A stretch of DNA of 64,000 nt from Delphinapterus leucas. Taxonomy: Eukaryota > Chordata > Mammalia > Artiodactyla > Monodontidae. Below, piece by piece: positions 18,026-30,900 of the stretch (position 1 is its first letter; every line of letters starts with the position of its first letter). The stretch covers positions 66,181,332 to 66,245,331 of the forward strand of contig NW_022098076.1 of the NCBI RefSeq assembly GCF_002288925.2. The letters are read 5' to 3'. A program made the position numbers and the translations under genes. The notes beneath the pieces were generated by a model. That model was not told the origin of the DNA and did no database searches. It saw only the letters and a list, made by a program, of their open reading frames with translations.

Positions 18026-18159
18026 CACAGTCAAAAAATTTTAGCTACTACTTTGGACATTATTAAGCATCTATACCCTAATCATACATACAGAGGATGG
18101 AGGCACACAAGTACTTTGGCCAAATTCAATGAATGTGGGGTTTTAGTGAGAAACATTCA

Positions 18160-18420
18160 TGTTTTTAAAATAAATTTATTTTGAGATAATTGCTGATTCA
18201 TATACGTTGTAAGAGATAATACAGAGACATCCTGTATACCCTTCATCCAGTTTCCCTTCATAGTAACGTCTTGCATAACTATAGTACAATAACACAACCG
18301 GAAGATTGACGTTGGTACGATCCACAGAGTTCATTCAGATCTCACCAGATCTGCATGCACTCAAGTGCGTGTCTGATATGCACATATGTGTGTGTATGTG
18401 TGTATTTAGTTCTTTGCCGA
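18160..18420 (-). mobile_element. Old L1 fragment downstream of DYTN
   Basis: It resembles reverse L1 3' sequence (GAGATAATTGCTGATTC, CATCCTGTATACCC, CATCCAGTTTCCC). Confidence 0.5.
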
Positions 18421-18558
18421 GCCTATTCTCCAGCAGGAGCATCTAGATAGAATATTAGGTCATCAGTTCGGTAATTCAGATATGGAAGAGGATAGTTGCA
18501 TGAATTCCTGTAGATCACACACTTGAATATTACTACCAATGTATTCAAAGAAAGGGCC

Positions 18559-18564
18559 TTTATT
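18559..18564 (-). terminator. Candidate DYTN polyadenylation signal
   Basis: AATAAA on the minus strand (TTTATT on plus) lies about 240 bases downstream of the DYTN stop, a normal distance for a short 3' UTR. Other AT-rich hexamers nearby mean this is only a candidate. Confidence 0.45.
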
Positions 18565-18806
18565 GGAAATGCAGCACATCTGGATTTGACTTGGCTCCTT
18601 CTTTCCATTTTCCTCTATCACTCCTCATTCCCAAGGCTTTACTCTGAAGAACAAAGACACATGTGTAGAGACATTAAAAAATAAAATTTTCTTCATGCTT
18701 CATGCCAGACTATTGAGAAAGAGGTAGAAGGTTTAGTTCTTTTAGTACAGATTTTGAAAACACGTTTCGTCATCACCACAAGGGGCCTTTGAGTCTGGAC
18801 TCTTTT

Positions 18807-18910
18807 TCACTTCAAGTTGGGCAAAGTGATCTGATCAACAAGGGCAGAGAAGGCGCTGCATACTCGCTCAGCTCCACAATACAGGTCCATATTTACTGAA
18901 GATTGCGGGT
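18807..18910 (-). CDS. DYTN: DYTN exon 12 (terminal, with stop codon)
   Basis: The acceptor is TTGTTTTCAG. The exon completes a codon begun in exon 11 and encodes a 33-residue conserved end (for example SSVNMDLYCGAERVCSAF, ending LPNLK) before TGA at 18809-18807. It is too short to appear in an ordinary ORF scan and was found by searching for the expected C-terminus. The phase agrees. Confidence 0.9.
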
Positions 18911-21900
18911 CTGAAAACAACAAACAGGAAAGTCCTTCAGAGAAAGCACCTGTAGGTTCTCAAGCCGATCTTAATAAAGCTCTAGCACAGAGAAGGAATA
19001 AAATCCATCTCTCTGCAGTTCCTGATGGCAATGCCCTTTCTCTAAGCTAGCTTGCAAATGAGATGGGTATCATTTACCATGATCAATTACTAATTCAACC
19101 AAGTTGTGGGTTCTTTTTTTTTTTTTTGCGGTACGCGGGCCTCTCACTGTTGTGGCCTCTCCTGCTGCGGAGCACAGGCTCAGGACGCGCAGGTCTAGTG
19201 GCCATGGCTCACGGGCCCAGCCGCTCGGCAACATGTGGGATCCTCCCGGACCGGGGTGCGAGCCTGTGTCCCCTGCGTCGGCAGGCGGACTCTCAACCAC
19301 TGCGCCACCAGGGAAGCCCAAGTTGTGGGTTCTTAAAGAGCATTTTCCCATAACTTCAAGCACGAATCTGAGTAGCCAGAAAGCCCAGTCTAGAGCAGTG
19401 GTTTTCAGACCCTGGTGTATGTTAAAATCATCTGGACAGTGTTAAAATACATTGCTAGGTCCCACCCTCAGAGTTCTGATTCAGAATACATGATGGTTAA
19501 TTTGATGTGTCAATTTGATTAGACTGTGGTGTCCAGATATTTGTTCAAACATTATTCTTGGTGTGTCTGTGAAGGTGTTTCTGGATGAGGTTAACATTTG
19601 AATTGGTAGACAGAGTAAAAGCAGATTGCCCTCCCTAATGGGATGGACCTTGTCCAATCAACTGAAGGCTTGAATAGAACAAAAAGTCTGAGTAAGAGAA
19701 TTCCTTCTGCCTTACTGTATTCCAGGCGAGACATGTTTTCTTCTGCCTTTGGACTCAAAAGGAAATATCAGCTCTTTCTAAGGCTCGAGCCTGCCTGCTT
19801 TTGCATTGGAACTACACACTGGCTCCTCTGGGCCTCCAGCTTGCTGACTACTGATCTTTAGACTTGCTAGCCTCCATAATTATGTGGGCCAATTCCTTAA
19901 AATGAATCTCATTCTATATCTATATATACATCCTGTTTGTTCGGTTGCTCTGGAGAACTCTGACTACCATAATACATCAGGGATGGGGCCCAAGAAATTG
20001 TGCTTCTCATAAGTTCCCAGGTGATACGGATGCTGCTGGCCTAGGGAAGATGCTCTGAGACCTCTGCTCTATAGTTACTGATTAATGGTTTGAGTGGTCC
20101 CCTATGACCTTTTGTAATAGGAATTGTGTTGTAGAAAGCTCTACAATTTGGCAGTTATTAACCAAAAGTTGGATACGCATAATTTTTAAGCTAAAAGTTC
20201 CATTTCTAAGAATTGATCCTACAGAGATATTTACATATGAGTACAAAGATATATGCTATAAGAATACTCACCAAAACATTCTTATGATAATAAAAAATTG
20301 GGAGCCACTGAATTACACACCAATAAATAAATTATAGTATATTTATACCCTGGGATATTATGCAGCACTTAAAAAATGACATTGCCCAATGTCTAAGATA
20401 TTTTGTCAAGTGGAAAAAGCAAAACAAGTACAACCTAACTTATGTTGAGAAAGTAAAGACACATATATGCAAAGAAAAAAGTCTGAAGGAAAAACTCACT
20501 AAACTGCCAACATATTTTACCTCTGAGAAACAGGTGGCAGGGAGTGAAGGACATGATGATGAATTCATTTTTGAAAAACATGTGCACTTAGGCATTTTAA
20601 TTTTACAATGAGCACGCTGTATAATATTGTTTGTATAATTTAAAAAATAAGATCACAGGAAATAAAAACATGTAAAGGCTTAGTTTGTTATACACTTTAG
20701 TTACATGATTTATTATGGCTCCATCTGTGCTGTTTTCTGTTGAACATGAGAGAGGGTTCATGTCGTTTTAATGTCTATTCTCTAACACTGCTCCAGAGCT
20801 ACAAGGACCTTGAATAAATAATATTTTATTGCCTGAATAAAAAACTTTGTCCAGAGGCAAACTTATTTTAGGATATTCTATTCCTCAGCCCACAGTTATA
20901 AAAACTTTAAATATAATAAAGAAATAGAGAAGCAATAATTCATTTCATACATCTGTTCTTTTTTTCTTGTTTGGTTGTTTTATTTTTACGCTCTAGTCCC
21001 TTGAAATGTTAAAACTAGCCAAAGATATGCACCTAACACCAAGCACGTTGCTTGGCATGAACTTGGAATTCCATACATATAGGGACTGAATTAATATAGC
21101 ATATAGTCAGAGGCCTAGTGAGATGTTAGATAGACAAACCTGTGAAACCAACAGTTCAGAGGAAATCACGATCGGAGAATAATTCACTTGAATGTAGTTA
21201 ACAATCTATCTGGTCTCTGAATGAATTTGAGATGTGAGAGAAGGCTATCAGAATGATGGGTATAGAGGTTTAAAAGTATTAGATTATCTGCTCTATGATT
21301 ACTCTTCTGGCAATTGAAATACTGAGCCCATGTCTTCCTTACAATAATAATTAATGAAGCAAACCAATATATATTGAATGTCTACTCTGGACTAAGACCT
21401 TGAGCTCCAGATTGTACATGCTGACTGTCACTCTGCTATTTCCATCTGGATGTCTCCAAGCAATTCACACTTAATGTGTTCAAAACAGAATTCTTGATTT
21501 GCTGACCTCCCTCCATCTCAGCTTTCCCAGCTTTCCTTATAGCAATAAGCGTATGACAATCTACCAAGTCCAAGCCACCACCACCTGCCCTTCTCCAAGC
21601 CACTTTCTACACAATGGCAAAGTGTTTTAAAAACATAAATCTACCCCTTTCAAAATGAATGCCCAGCATCAAGCACAGCTCTTGGCACATAATTAAATCT
21701 TGATGACTATTTGTTGAATGAATGAGTGAATGAAGGATGAACCAACTAGACATTTTTTTCTACATTCATGGAGCTTAATGCTGGAACTCTTGTGTATCTT
21801 TTCCCATCAAGAAAAATTACTTCTACTTTTTCATATATATATGTGTGTGTGTATATATATGTACATATATATATATCAGAGAGAGAAAGATTCACTAAGC

Positions 21901-24900
21901 GTTCAGCATATATCCTTAGGATTCCCAGGCAGCATTTGAGAAGTCTACCTTCTAAATAAGTGAGATAAAGATCCAGTGTTGAACTTCTACCTGTGGTTGC
22001 TAAAGCACTGCTCTTTCTTTTTCTATAACCTGCTAAAGTCCAAACTTTATCTTCTGATTATTTAAAATAATAGTTTAGATGATGGTTGCAGGTGGGAAAG
22101 AAAGGAACAGGAATAATTCTTCCACATCCCCACCCTCAGCCATGCCCTGCTAATCCCATCATCACTCCCTCACCTTCCCTTCTCATCCTTGAAACCTACT
22201 GTGGTAAACGGATGGCAAAGAGGGATGGAAGAGAAGCTGGGGAAAGAATTTCAGAGATGTAAGTAGGAAATTTCGCTCAGAAAGGGAAAGAAAATAATTT
22301 AATGAGAAAGTAAGACTAGAGCATTAAGCTTTGTTTTTTTTTTGTCACCACAGAAGCAAGTAGTGTTAGATGCTCTTTCAAATCTAATTCCTTTACTGCA
22401 AATTTGAACAAAATGTTTGCTACTGATTTTCAGTCCAACATGTGGAACTTAAAGAGGTTTGGGGAACCCCTTCTACACACTTTCTCTTTTCCATTAAGCT
22501 CTCAGGGTCTCCTGAAATCCTATTATCCTAGATCTTGATATTGAAAGACTCTATTCAGTTAATGTCAACAACTGCCCCCAAACTGACCATCATGCTTGCC
22601 GTTTTCGTCTTATTAAGTCTTAAGTCATATAAAGTTCATCTTAATTTCCAAAATGTGTTGACTCGTTAGCAAAGCTCCAATTCAAAAAGCTAGTCAGCTA
22701 CAAGGATAATCACACACTGGGTGAATATGTTGACAGTCTGAGCAAATCTTAGTATACTACAAACAATAGATCTTTCTAATTTTTCCAACAATTCTCAAAT
22801 TAAAAAATAAAAAACAGGGGCAGTAAAACGATTAGAAACTTCCTGCTGTTATCTGACGCATCTGTAACAGAGATAGAAATAAAACAAAAATGACCAATAC
22901 CTTAATTTAGTTTGTTTGCCTTTCCACATCTTCATATGTGTGGTTATCACATTTCTGTCTCTGATTATGTTTGCTGTGATTTTGATAAGCATGCATAAAT
23001 TACGGGGTGTATTTTTATAATGCATATTGCCAGTGGCTAAGTAGAGTTTACAAACAGAATCATATTCAATACCTGATTGAATAAGGATACAAACTTAGTA
23101 AGAAATATTTGAGTGAAGAATGGCAATGTTTAATAAATGTAGATATTAGCCATGAAGATTAACATAGATCCTATGCTTAAAAGCCTCAAAGAAATAAAAC
23201 TGATATAAAAGAAATGACTATAAATCTAAATCTTGTCAATTAGTACTCACTGAATTATCACAAAGTATACAATGCAGTATAATAACAAAAAGGGAAAGAT
23301 GCACTTCCCTGCTAATATCATAAGCACTTTTGTATAATAATGCATACTACCTACGGAAACATTTCAATGGTTCTATTTAAATTGTAAATGGAAGCAGAGG
23401 TAAATTTTTTGAGAATATATTTTTTATATTATCTACAAGATTGGATAATGCTAACTGCATCTTTATACATTATTGCATTATCTGAATTTAAAAATAAACT
23501 TTGCCTTTTCATGATTTCCCTTTAAATGATATAATGATGGGTGTATATATAGATACAGATACATTTATATGTATAGACCTTGATAAAGTTACTTAAAATA
23601 TGCATGGATCTTTTAGGTATCAAACTGCATGTAGTGCTGGGATATTGTCTCCCAAATATGTGTAGTAGACCTAGTCTATTAGGAATCTGAAATGTACAAT
23701 ATAGCCTACTACATTTGTGAGGGCTGACCCAATACAATATTTTAAAAATCAACAGCTTTCATAAACTCAATTGGAGAAACAAAAAATAAAAATGAGATGA
23801 ATATGTGAAATCCTAAAATAGTTTCTAAAATAAAAGTCAAATTTTTATGTGAAATTTTCCTAAAAAGGTCAAGTGGATATTGACTTTGCTTTGAATACTC
23901 ACTATGACCCCACTGATGTTTAGATGGAAATAAGTGGGTGGAATCTTGTGCTGGCCTAAGAATCAGGCACAGGGAGTTCTCATCCAGTCTTTGTCTCAGG
24001 CAGCCTGAGCATGCTTCTGGTATCTTTGTGATCTTGTTTTCTCTAATACAGGATTATAATTCCAACTCTCTTCACAGTAGATATTTTTAGAATCACCAAG
24101 TAATTACTTCATTGACTTGGCTCTACCCAGTTCAATATATAACTGACATTATCATGTTCCCATTTTATAGCTCACCAACTATTATGGACTGAATTGTGTC
24201 TCCCTCCCCAAATTCATATACTGAAGTCCCACTCCCAGTATCTCCAAATGTGACTGTATTTGGAGATAGAGTCTTAAAAGAGTTAATTAAATGAAATGGA
24301 GTTTATGTGGTTGGATCCTAAACCAATACGGGCAGTGTCCTTATATGAAGAGGAAATTTGGATAGGGACATGCACAGCGGGAAAATGGTATGAAAACACA
24401 AGGAGAAGACAGCCATCTACAGCCCAAGGAGAGAGACCTCAGAAGACACCAACACTGCTGACACCTTGATCTCAGACTTCCAGCCTCCAGGAGCGTGAGA
24501 AAAAAATTTTTTTCATTGTTTAAACCACCCGATCTGTGATACTTCATTATGGCAGTCTTAGCAATCTAATACACCAACTCAGAAATATTTTGGGAAGGCC
24601 TTCTTTGATGCAGAAACGCATGAGAATGTTATCCTTGTTTTATCACCTTGTTTTAGTCTCTATATGATCACTCCAACATAAAAGATCTTACACTTTCTTA
24701 AAAAGAAATGGATACAGATATAGATACATTAAGATGACAAAATACTCTATAAGTAAGACAATGTCACTGTAAAACAGCATAGCTGTAATAAAGAAGTATT
24801 AATAAAAAGAGCCTTTAGGTTTAACAATGAGACATAACTTACGAAGGTGATGATGATGATGGTATTATTGATCATACAGAGACCTTAGTCAATTATCTAG

Positions 24901-27900
24901 AAAGAGAGCATCATTCTTATCCCATTTTTAAATGGTAACATCAGGCTGCCCAGTTATATATGTTTTAGTACTGTTGATAATAACAATTGCAATAACGAAA
25001 TAATAGGTATTTATTGAATTCTTGGTATGTGCCAGGTGCTATACTAAAACTTCATATGGCTTATCACTTTTAATTCTCACAATAACCCCATCAATTAGGT
25101 AACACTAGAAATCAAGTTCAGAGAGATTATTAATGTCCAAAAGACTCACAACCCTGTTACCCACTAGATGAATCGTAGCTGTAGGGCTAATACAGAGCTA
25201 TAGGATCAAGTGTTTTAAAAGGCAGCCTAACTCCGTGGCCATCGCTATCTCTAGTGATTGTGTAAAATCTTACCTGAAGGCATTTCTAGAGTGAAGGCAT
25301 CCATGAGTTTTGACAACAATTCTTGCAGTTCCTCTTCCTCCAGCTCATCCTTTCCCTCCTGGATGTTAACTGCCCCTTTCCTTTCCACAGGTGCCAGGGC
25401 AGGACTACTCATTTCAGCAGGAGCGATTTGGGAGGCGTCCTGCAGCAGTCCTTCCTGGGAACTGGGTAGGGAACTAAAGATTTCTTCCGAGGTCTTTTGT
25501 GCTTGGCTTCGTGCCCTGGTGCTTTGCGTTGACCTTGGCTGCAAAATGGCCTCTGGTGATTCTGAGTTTGGTAGACCATGTTCTGCATGTGCTGGACCTT
25601 GGTAACTTCCATCAGTCACAGTGGACTTAGGAAGTGTTTCCTCTTCTGAACCATCCTCAGTGGCACCCTTGATCTGGGAAGACTCTCCTCCCCTCTGAAA
25701 ACTTTCTTCACCATTTCCATGGTCACGCTTGGCAACCATATTTTGCCAGGAAGATGAAGGATGAAGGGGCTGCAACACTGCCTGGGTAAAGAAAACTTTA
25801 TTTATGAAGAAATGAACATTTATCTTACTTTTTCATTATGCATTAAATTTTAATATTCCAATAGGAAATTTTAATGCAAGATTTTCTTTTTTGTCTCTAA
25901 ATACATTGCTGTTAATTTTATTTTATGCTGTTAATTCAATGTCAACCTAAAGGTAGAACAGCTCAGATTCTAAAACATCACAGAGAATAATCACAAGGAA
26001 TTTGGGAAAATGCTAGGTTCTGAAAGCTCAGGTTCTAAAAATATCATAAGGAATATCTGGAAATGTCAGGATATCTTGGATTGATAGCTAAAAAGTATTA
26101 CAATAAAACATTCATAATGATCCATTTAGGTAGGTATGTTGTGAGGGGTTTCATAATAAGCCATAGGAATAAAATCTGGGGGGTGTGCTCTCTACAAAGC
26201 ACAGCCCTCAAAGTGTGGTCCACAGACCACTGGAGGTCCCCGAGACCCTTTCAGGGGTCCATGAGGTCAAAATTATTTTCACAATAACACTTAGAGGTTA
26301 TTTGCCTCTTCATTGTGTTGACATTTGCACTGATGGTACAAAATCAAGAGTAAGTAAAGCTAAAGTTGTTGGTGTTTACCGCACATCAAGGCAGCATCAC
26401 CAAGCAGTGCTAGTAGTGATGGTATTCTTACCATCGTGCACTTGCAGTTAAAAAAAAAGGCAGCTCCTCTTAAGAATATCCTTGATGCAGATGAATGGGT
26501 AAAGAAGATGTGGTATATATACACAATGGAATCAAAAGAATGAAATAATGCCATTTGCAGCAACATGGATGGACCTAGGGATGATTATGCTAAGTGAAGT
26601 CAGAGAAAGACAAATGTCATATGACATCATTTATTTGTGGAATCTAAAAAACAATGATACAAATGAACTTATTTACAAAACAGAAACAGACTCACAGACA
26701 TAGAAAACAATCTTATGGTTACCAAAGGGGAAGTGGGGGTAGGGATAAATTAGGAGATACACACGACTGTAAATAAAATAGAGAAACAGCAAGGGCCTAC
26801 TGTATAGCACAGGGAACTATATTCAATATCTCATAATAAACTATATGGAAAAGAATCTGAAAAAGAATATATGTATTTATCTGTAACTGAATCACTTTGC
26901 TGTACACCTGAAACCAACACAACATTGTAAATCAATTATACTTCAATAAAAAAGAAAAAAAAGACTATTCTTGAAGGTGTAGCAAAAATTCTTATTTTTC
27001 TTAGTAGCACACGTCTTCTTAATATTATATGTGATGAAATGGGAAGTATGCATAAAACACTTCTTATGTTTACTGAAATATAAAAGTTGCCTCTTGTGCA
27101 AAAGAATTAGACGGTTATTTGGCAAACATTTTTTCAAAAATGAATGAAGTGAGACTGTGACAGTAAGGAAAACAATGATATGTGTTGCCAATTTTAACAG
27201 TTGAGCTTTTAAGCAAAAATTAGAATTTTGGAAAACTTGCATCCGCTACCATGAGCTTGCTTGCTTTCCAATTCTTAAAGACTTTTCTGATGAGATTCAT
27301 GGTAGTATTAATGAATATGATTTTTTAATGATTTTTACATTAAATGTAAAAATGGGTGAGCATTAGGAAGTTCGGCATAGCTTGGTGAACTTCCAAATGA
27401 CCAGTGTATGATGGTATAAAATCATGCCTGGATAGAAGATTCATTCAAAAAGCACAACAGAATATTGTATTTTAATGAAACACGGTGTGAAAGAGATATG
27501 GTTTCAGATTCAATATTGCAACCATCCTTTAAAAAACAATCATTTATCATGTTTTGGTGTAGTATCAAAGAAGGTCTCCAATTATCTGAAAAGGCTATTA
27601 AAATACTCCTCTTTTTTTCAACTGCAAATCTGTGTGAGGCCATATGTTTTCATATTCTTCAGCCAGAACATCTTGCAACAGATCAAATGCTGAAGCAGTT
27701 AGGAAAAATGCAGCTGTCTTTTCTGAAGCCAGCCATTAAAGAGATTTGTAAAAAACGTAAAACAATGCCAGTCTTCTCATTAAATATATATAAATATATA
27801 TAATTACTATTTAAAAATGTTCCATATATAATGGATTTATTATTTGCATTTTCAAATTAGTTAATAAATTTATTTTAAAACCACTTATCAGTTTTAATTT

Positions 27901-30900
27901 TGATTAGGGTAAACAGCAATAGATATAACCCACAGAAGCTCCTTGGGATCCTCAAAAAATTGTTAGTCTCTAAAAGGGATGCTGAGACTAAAGGTTTAAG
28001 GCTCAATGCTATAAAGAACCTCTTTGCCCCAGGTCTATTGTTTCTAAATGGTACCGATGCTGTTCTCTCCCAATGGCACTTCCTTCGCAAAAGTGGAAGA
28101 TATCGTCTGGCTGATGAAAAGGGGAGTTGGTCAGGGTATGGAGAGAAGAGGGAAAGGGAAGAGGCTGATCAGAGTGAGGTGCAAAGCCTCAGGCTGCAGC
28201 CGACCCTCAGCCAGAAGATTCTAGGTCAGACTTTCAGATGGCCCAGATGGCCAGTGTCTCCCACATTCTATACCTGTAGATTCTGTCCCATTAGCTGTAG
28301 CTTCGTCCACAGACTGTCCTGGTTGGTTGTGAGTTCGTGAATCTTTGTTTCAAATCTGCAACTTTTTTCTTCCTGGCAGGCATGTATGGCTTGCAACTTG
28401 TCTTTGTATTGGTTTAACTGTTTTTTAAGGAGCCTGCAAAGAGGACAGGTCTGAGTGGGTTGGAAGGGCAAGAGATCAGCACAGCAAGATGCAAGAGCCC
28501 TAGCGAGATGTACCCTGGGTCCTCTCTGGGAGAAGATGCCGGAGTAGCCTGCGCCTCGACTATTACCTAACATTGATCAATCCTGCTTTAAACTGTTTGT
28601 TCACCATGTACAGCTGTCCTTCGTGTCTATTATATACACAATTCCCCCAAGAATTTCATTGGCTTTAGAGGTGTTTTCAAAAACTCATCATGCATGTTAT
28701 GGATTACTTTTGACAGCATACCTTCAGCAACTCCTTAAATGCGAATATTGACTTTATTCATTATCCTTTTGTCCAGAAACACTCCATTTAGAATGATAGC
28801 ATACATGTCATGGCTAAATACCTAAAACCCGACCAAGACCACAGGGAGGGAACAATGATGCAATTTGTGAATTGTGGGTCTTGGTTTCTCTTCCTAAGTC
28901 TAGTTGTTCACTGGTTTCAGAATGAACCAAGTAGTCAGGGTAATTCTTTTAAAACATAAGGCAGGGGACTTCCCTGGAGGTCCAGTGGTTAAAACTCCGC
29001 CTTCCAATGCAGGGGATATGGGTTCGATCCCTGGTCAGGGAGCTAAGATCCCACGTGCCTCGCGGCCAAAAAACCAAAACATAAAACAAGCAATATTGTA
29101 ACAAATTCAATAAAGACTTTAAAAACGGTCCACATCCAAAAAAAAAATCTCTTTAAAAATTAAAAGAAAAGAACCACAAAGAAAACCCATAAATCAGATC
29201 ATGTTACTCCTCTGCTCAAAGCCCTCCAATGTTCCCCTCCTTATTTAGAATAAACCAAAGTCCTTATAGAGGCAGCCAAAGCTGAACAAAATGGCCAAGA
29301 CCCTCCGCTTCCCTCCCTGACCTCATCTCTGCTTTCTTTTACTCACTGTCTGTTCTTCAGCCACACAGAGCTTCTGGCAACTCTTCGAACACACTGGGCA
29401 TGTTCTCAGAGTTGGCTCTTTTGGCCCCCAATGCCTCCTTCCCCCAGGTTCTTGCCCAGCTCATCCCCTCATCTTTAAGTCTTTGGTCACCATCATACTC
29501 TCAGTGAGGCTCTCCCTCACTGCTCTACTTGAAACTGCAAACCAGAACTCCTAACCTCGCCTCCATCACCTCCCATCTCCTTCCCTAGTCCTTCCCATCT
29601 CCTTGTCTCCATGGATTTTTGCCATGTCTAATTGCTACAGAACATGATGTGATCTTAGATTTTGACTTAGTCTTGAGCCTTCAGACTTCTACACAGTCAC
29701 TTTATATGACATACTACCTGTTTTACTTGTTATTTTACTTATATCTTACTTACTCTATTACTAATTGTTTATTGTCTCTTTATTCTGGCAACTTTTTTTC
29801 TGTTTTGCTTCTTGCCATATCCCCAGGCCCAGGCCTAAACTAGTTCCTGTTACAGTGTATGTATACAGTGAAAATTTGCTTTCTAAAGTACAGTCTTATT
29901 CTTTGACCAGTGCTGTGGTCATATTTGTGGAAGTTGTAGAAATGGGCTCCCTGGTAGGAAATGCAACAACATTTCTCAATGTTAGAGCCTTTGAAATTCT
30001 TAATTGCCACAGATCTTGGAGAGGTCTTGGAATTTAGCTGGGGCTCCTATCCAAAGCAGGCATCTCTAAAAGATGGCTCTCAAACTTCCAGGCAGCCACA
30101 CAGGTGAAAAAGGAGTCTGATTCTAAAATCCTTGATTGTAATTGGAGTTTCAAGCACTTCTTTATGATGGACTTTTCAGAAAGGAGTCAGCCCAGGGATT
30201 TTATATAGCAGACAACAAAGAAACATTCTCAGAAGGCCTCTCTAGACAGTATTTTCTATACTTAGAGTGTTGTGCTTGTTATGACCAGTAGTGACATCAG
30301 TTTATCTTTCTCCCATGCTGTCTATCACCCACATCCCCTTCCTCCTTTCTGGCCCATCCACCATGTTTGAACATCTAGAAGACATGCGTTCCCATCCTTC
30401 CACAATCCAGGTGAAAGTAGGGAAAGCCCTATGAGAAGTGCAGCTCTTTTCTACTCTGTTTTTTGTTTGTTTGTTTGTTTTAGTGGAGAAATCCTCGGAG
30501 AGTCTCCAGTGAACATGATTTACCCAATGCCAATATTTCCAGCAACTGGGAGCCCCATACTTTCAAGGTAAATATCCACTGTTAACAAAACAGTTTAGAT
30601 TATTTGAGAAATAATTCCTTTCAAATGATCTGAAATCTGTCTTTCCAAACTTTTACATCTTTATATGCAGTTCTGCTTCTTGGAGCTAAGGAGCTTGAAT
30701 CTCCCATGTACCAGGTCTTCAAATAAACACAAAGGCAAGTTAATTCACCAGGCGAGTTAATCGCACACAGAGCAGTGGAACATTACTTTTCTTGATCAGC
30801 ACCTAGCATAGAGTAATAAATAGATAACTAATAATTGAATGATACTCTTTCTTGTAATGTAGTCTGAGACTGCATTGCTTTTTAAATCATCAGTGACAAA

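Larger units (their letters stand above)
15854..18806. other. FAM237A 3' UTR and space between the two gene ends
   Basis: It holds candidate poly-A signals for both genes, a (TA)n at 15890-15910, a MIR and an old L1. Otherwise unassigned AT-rich DNA. Confidence 0.7.
18911..25273 (-). other. DYTN intron 11
   Basis: 6.4 kb. Contains a SINE, the nested MER5A, L1, L2 and MLT1-like copies. About 22000-24170 shows nothing I can identify. A (TA)/(GT) microsatellite lies at 21833-21874. Confidence 0.85.
25782..28273 (-). other. DYTN intron 10
   Basis: 2.5 kb, of which about 1.8 kb is the hAT-Charlie/L1 nest at 26202-28010. Confidence 0.85.

Noticed and set aside
27465..27803. 112-codon frame that might be a host hAT-derived gene such as a ZBED relative
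   Set aside because: The surrounding transposase is broken by many stops, and both transposon ends with flanking duplications are present, so this is an ordinary fossil copy.
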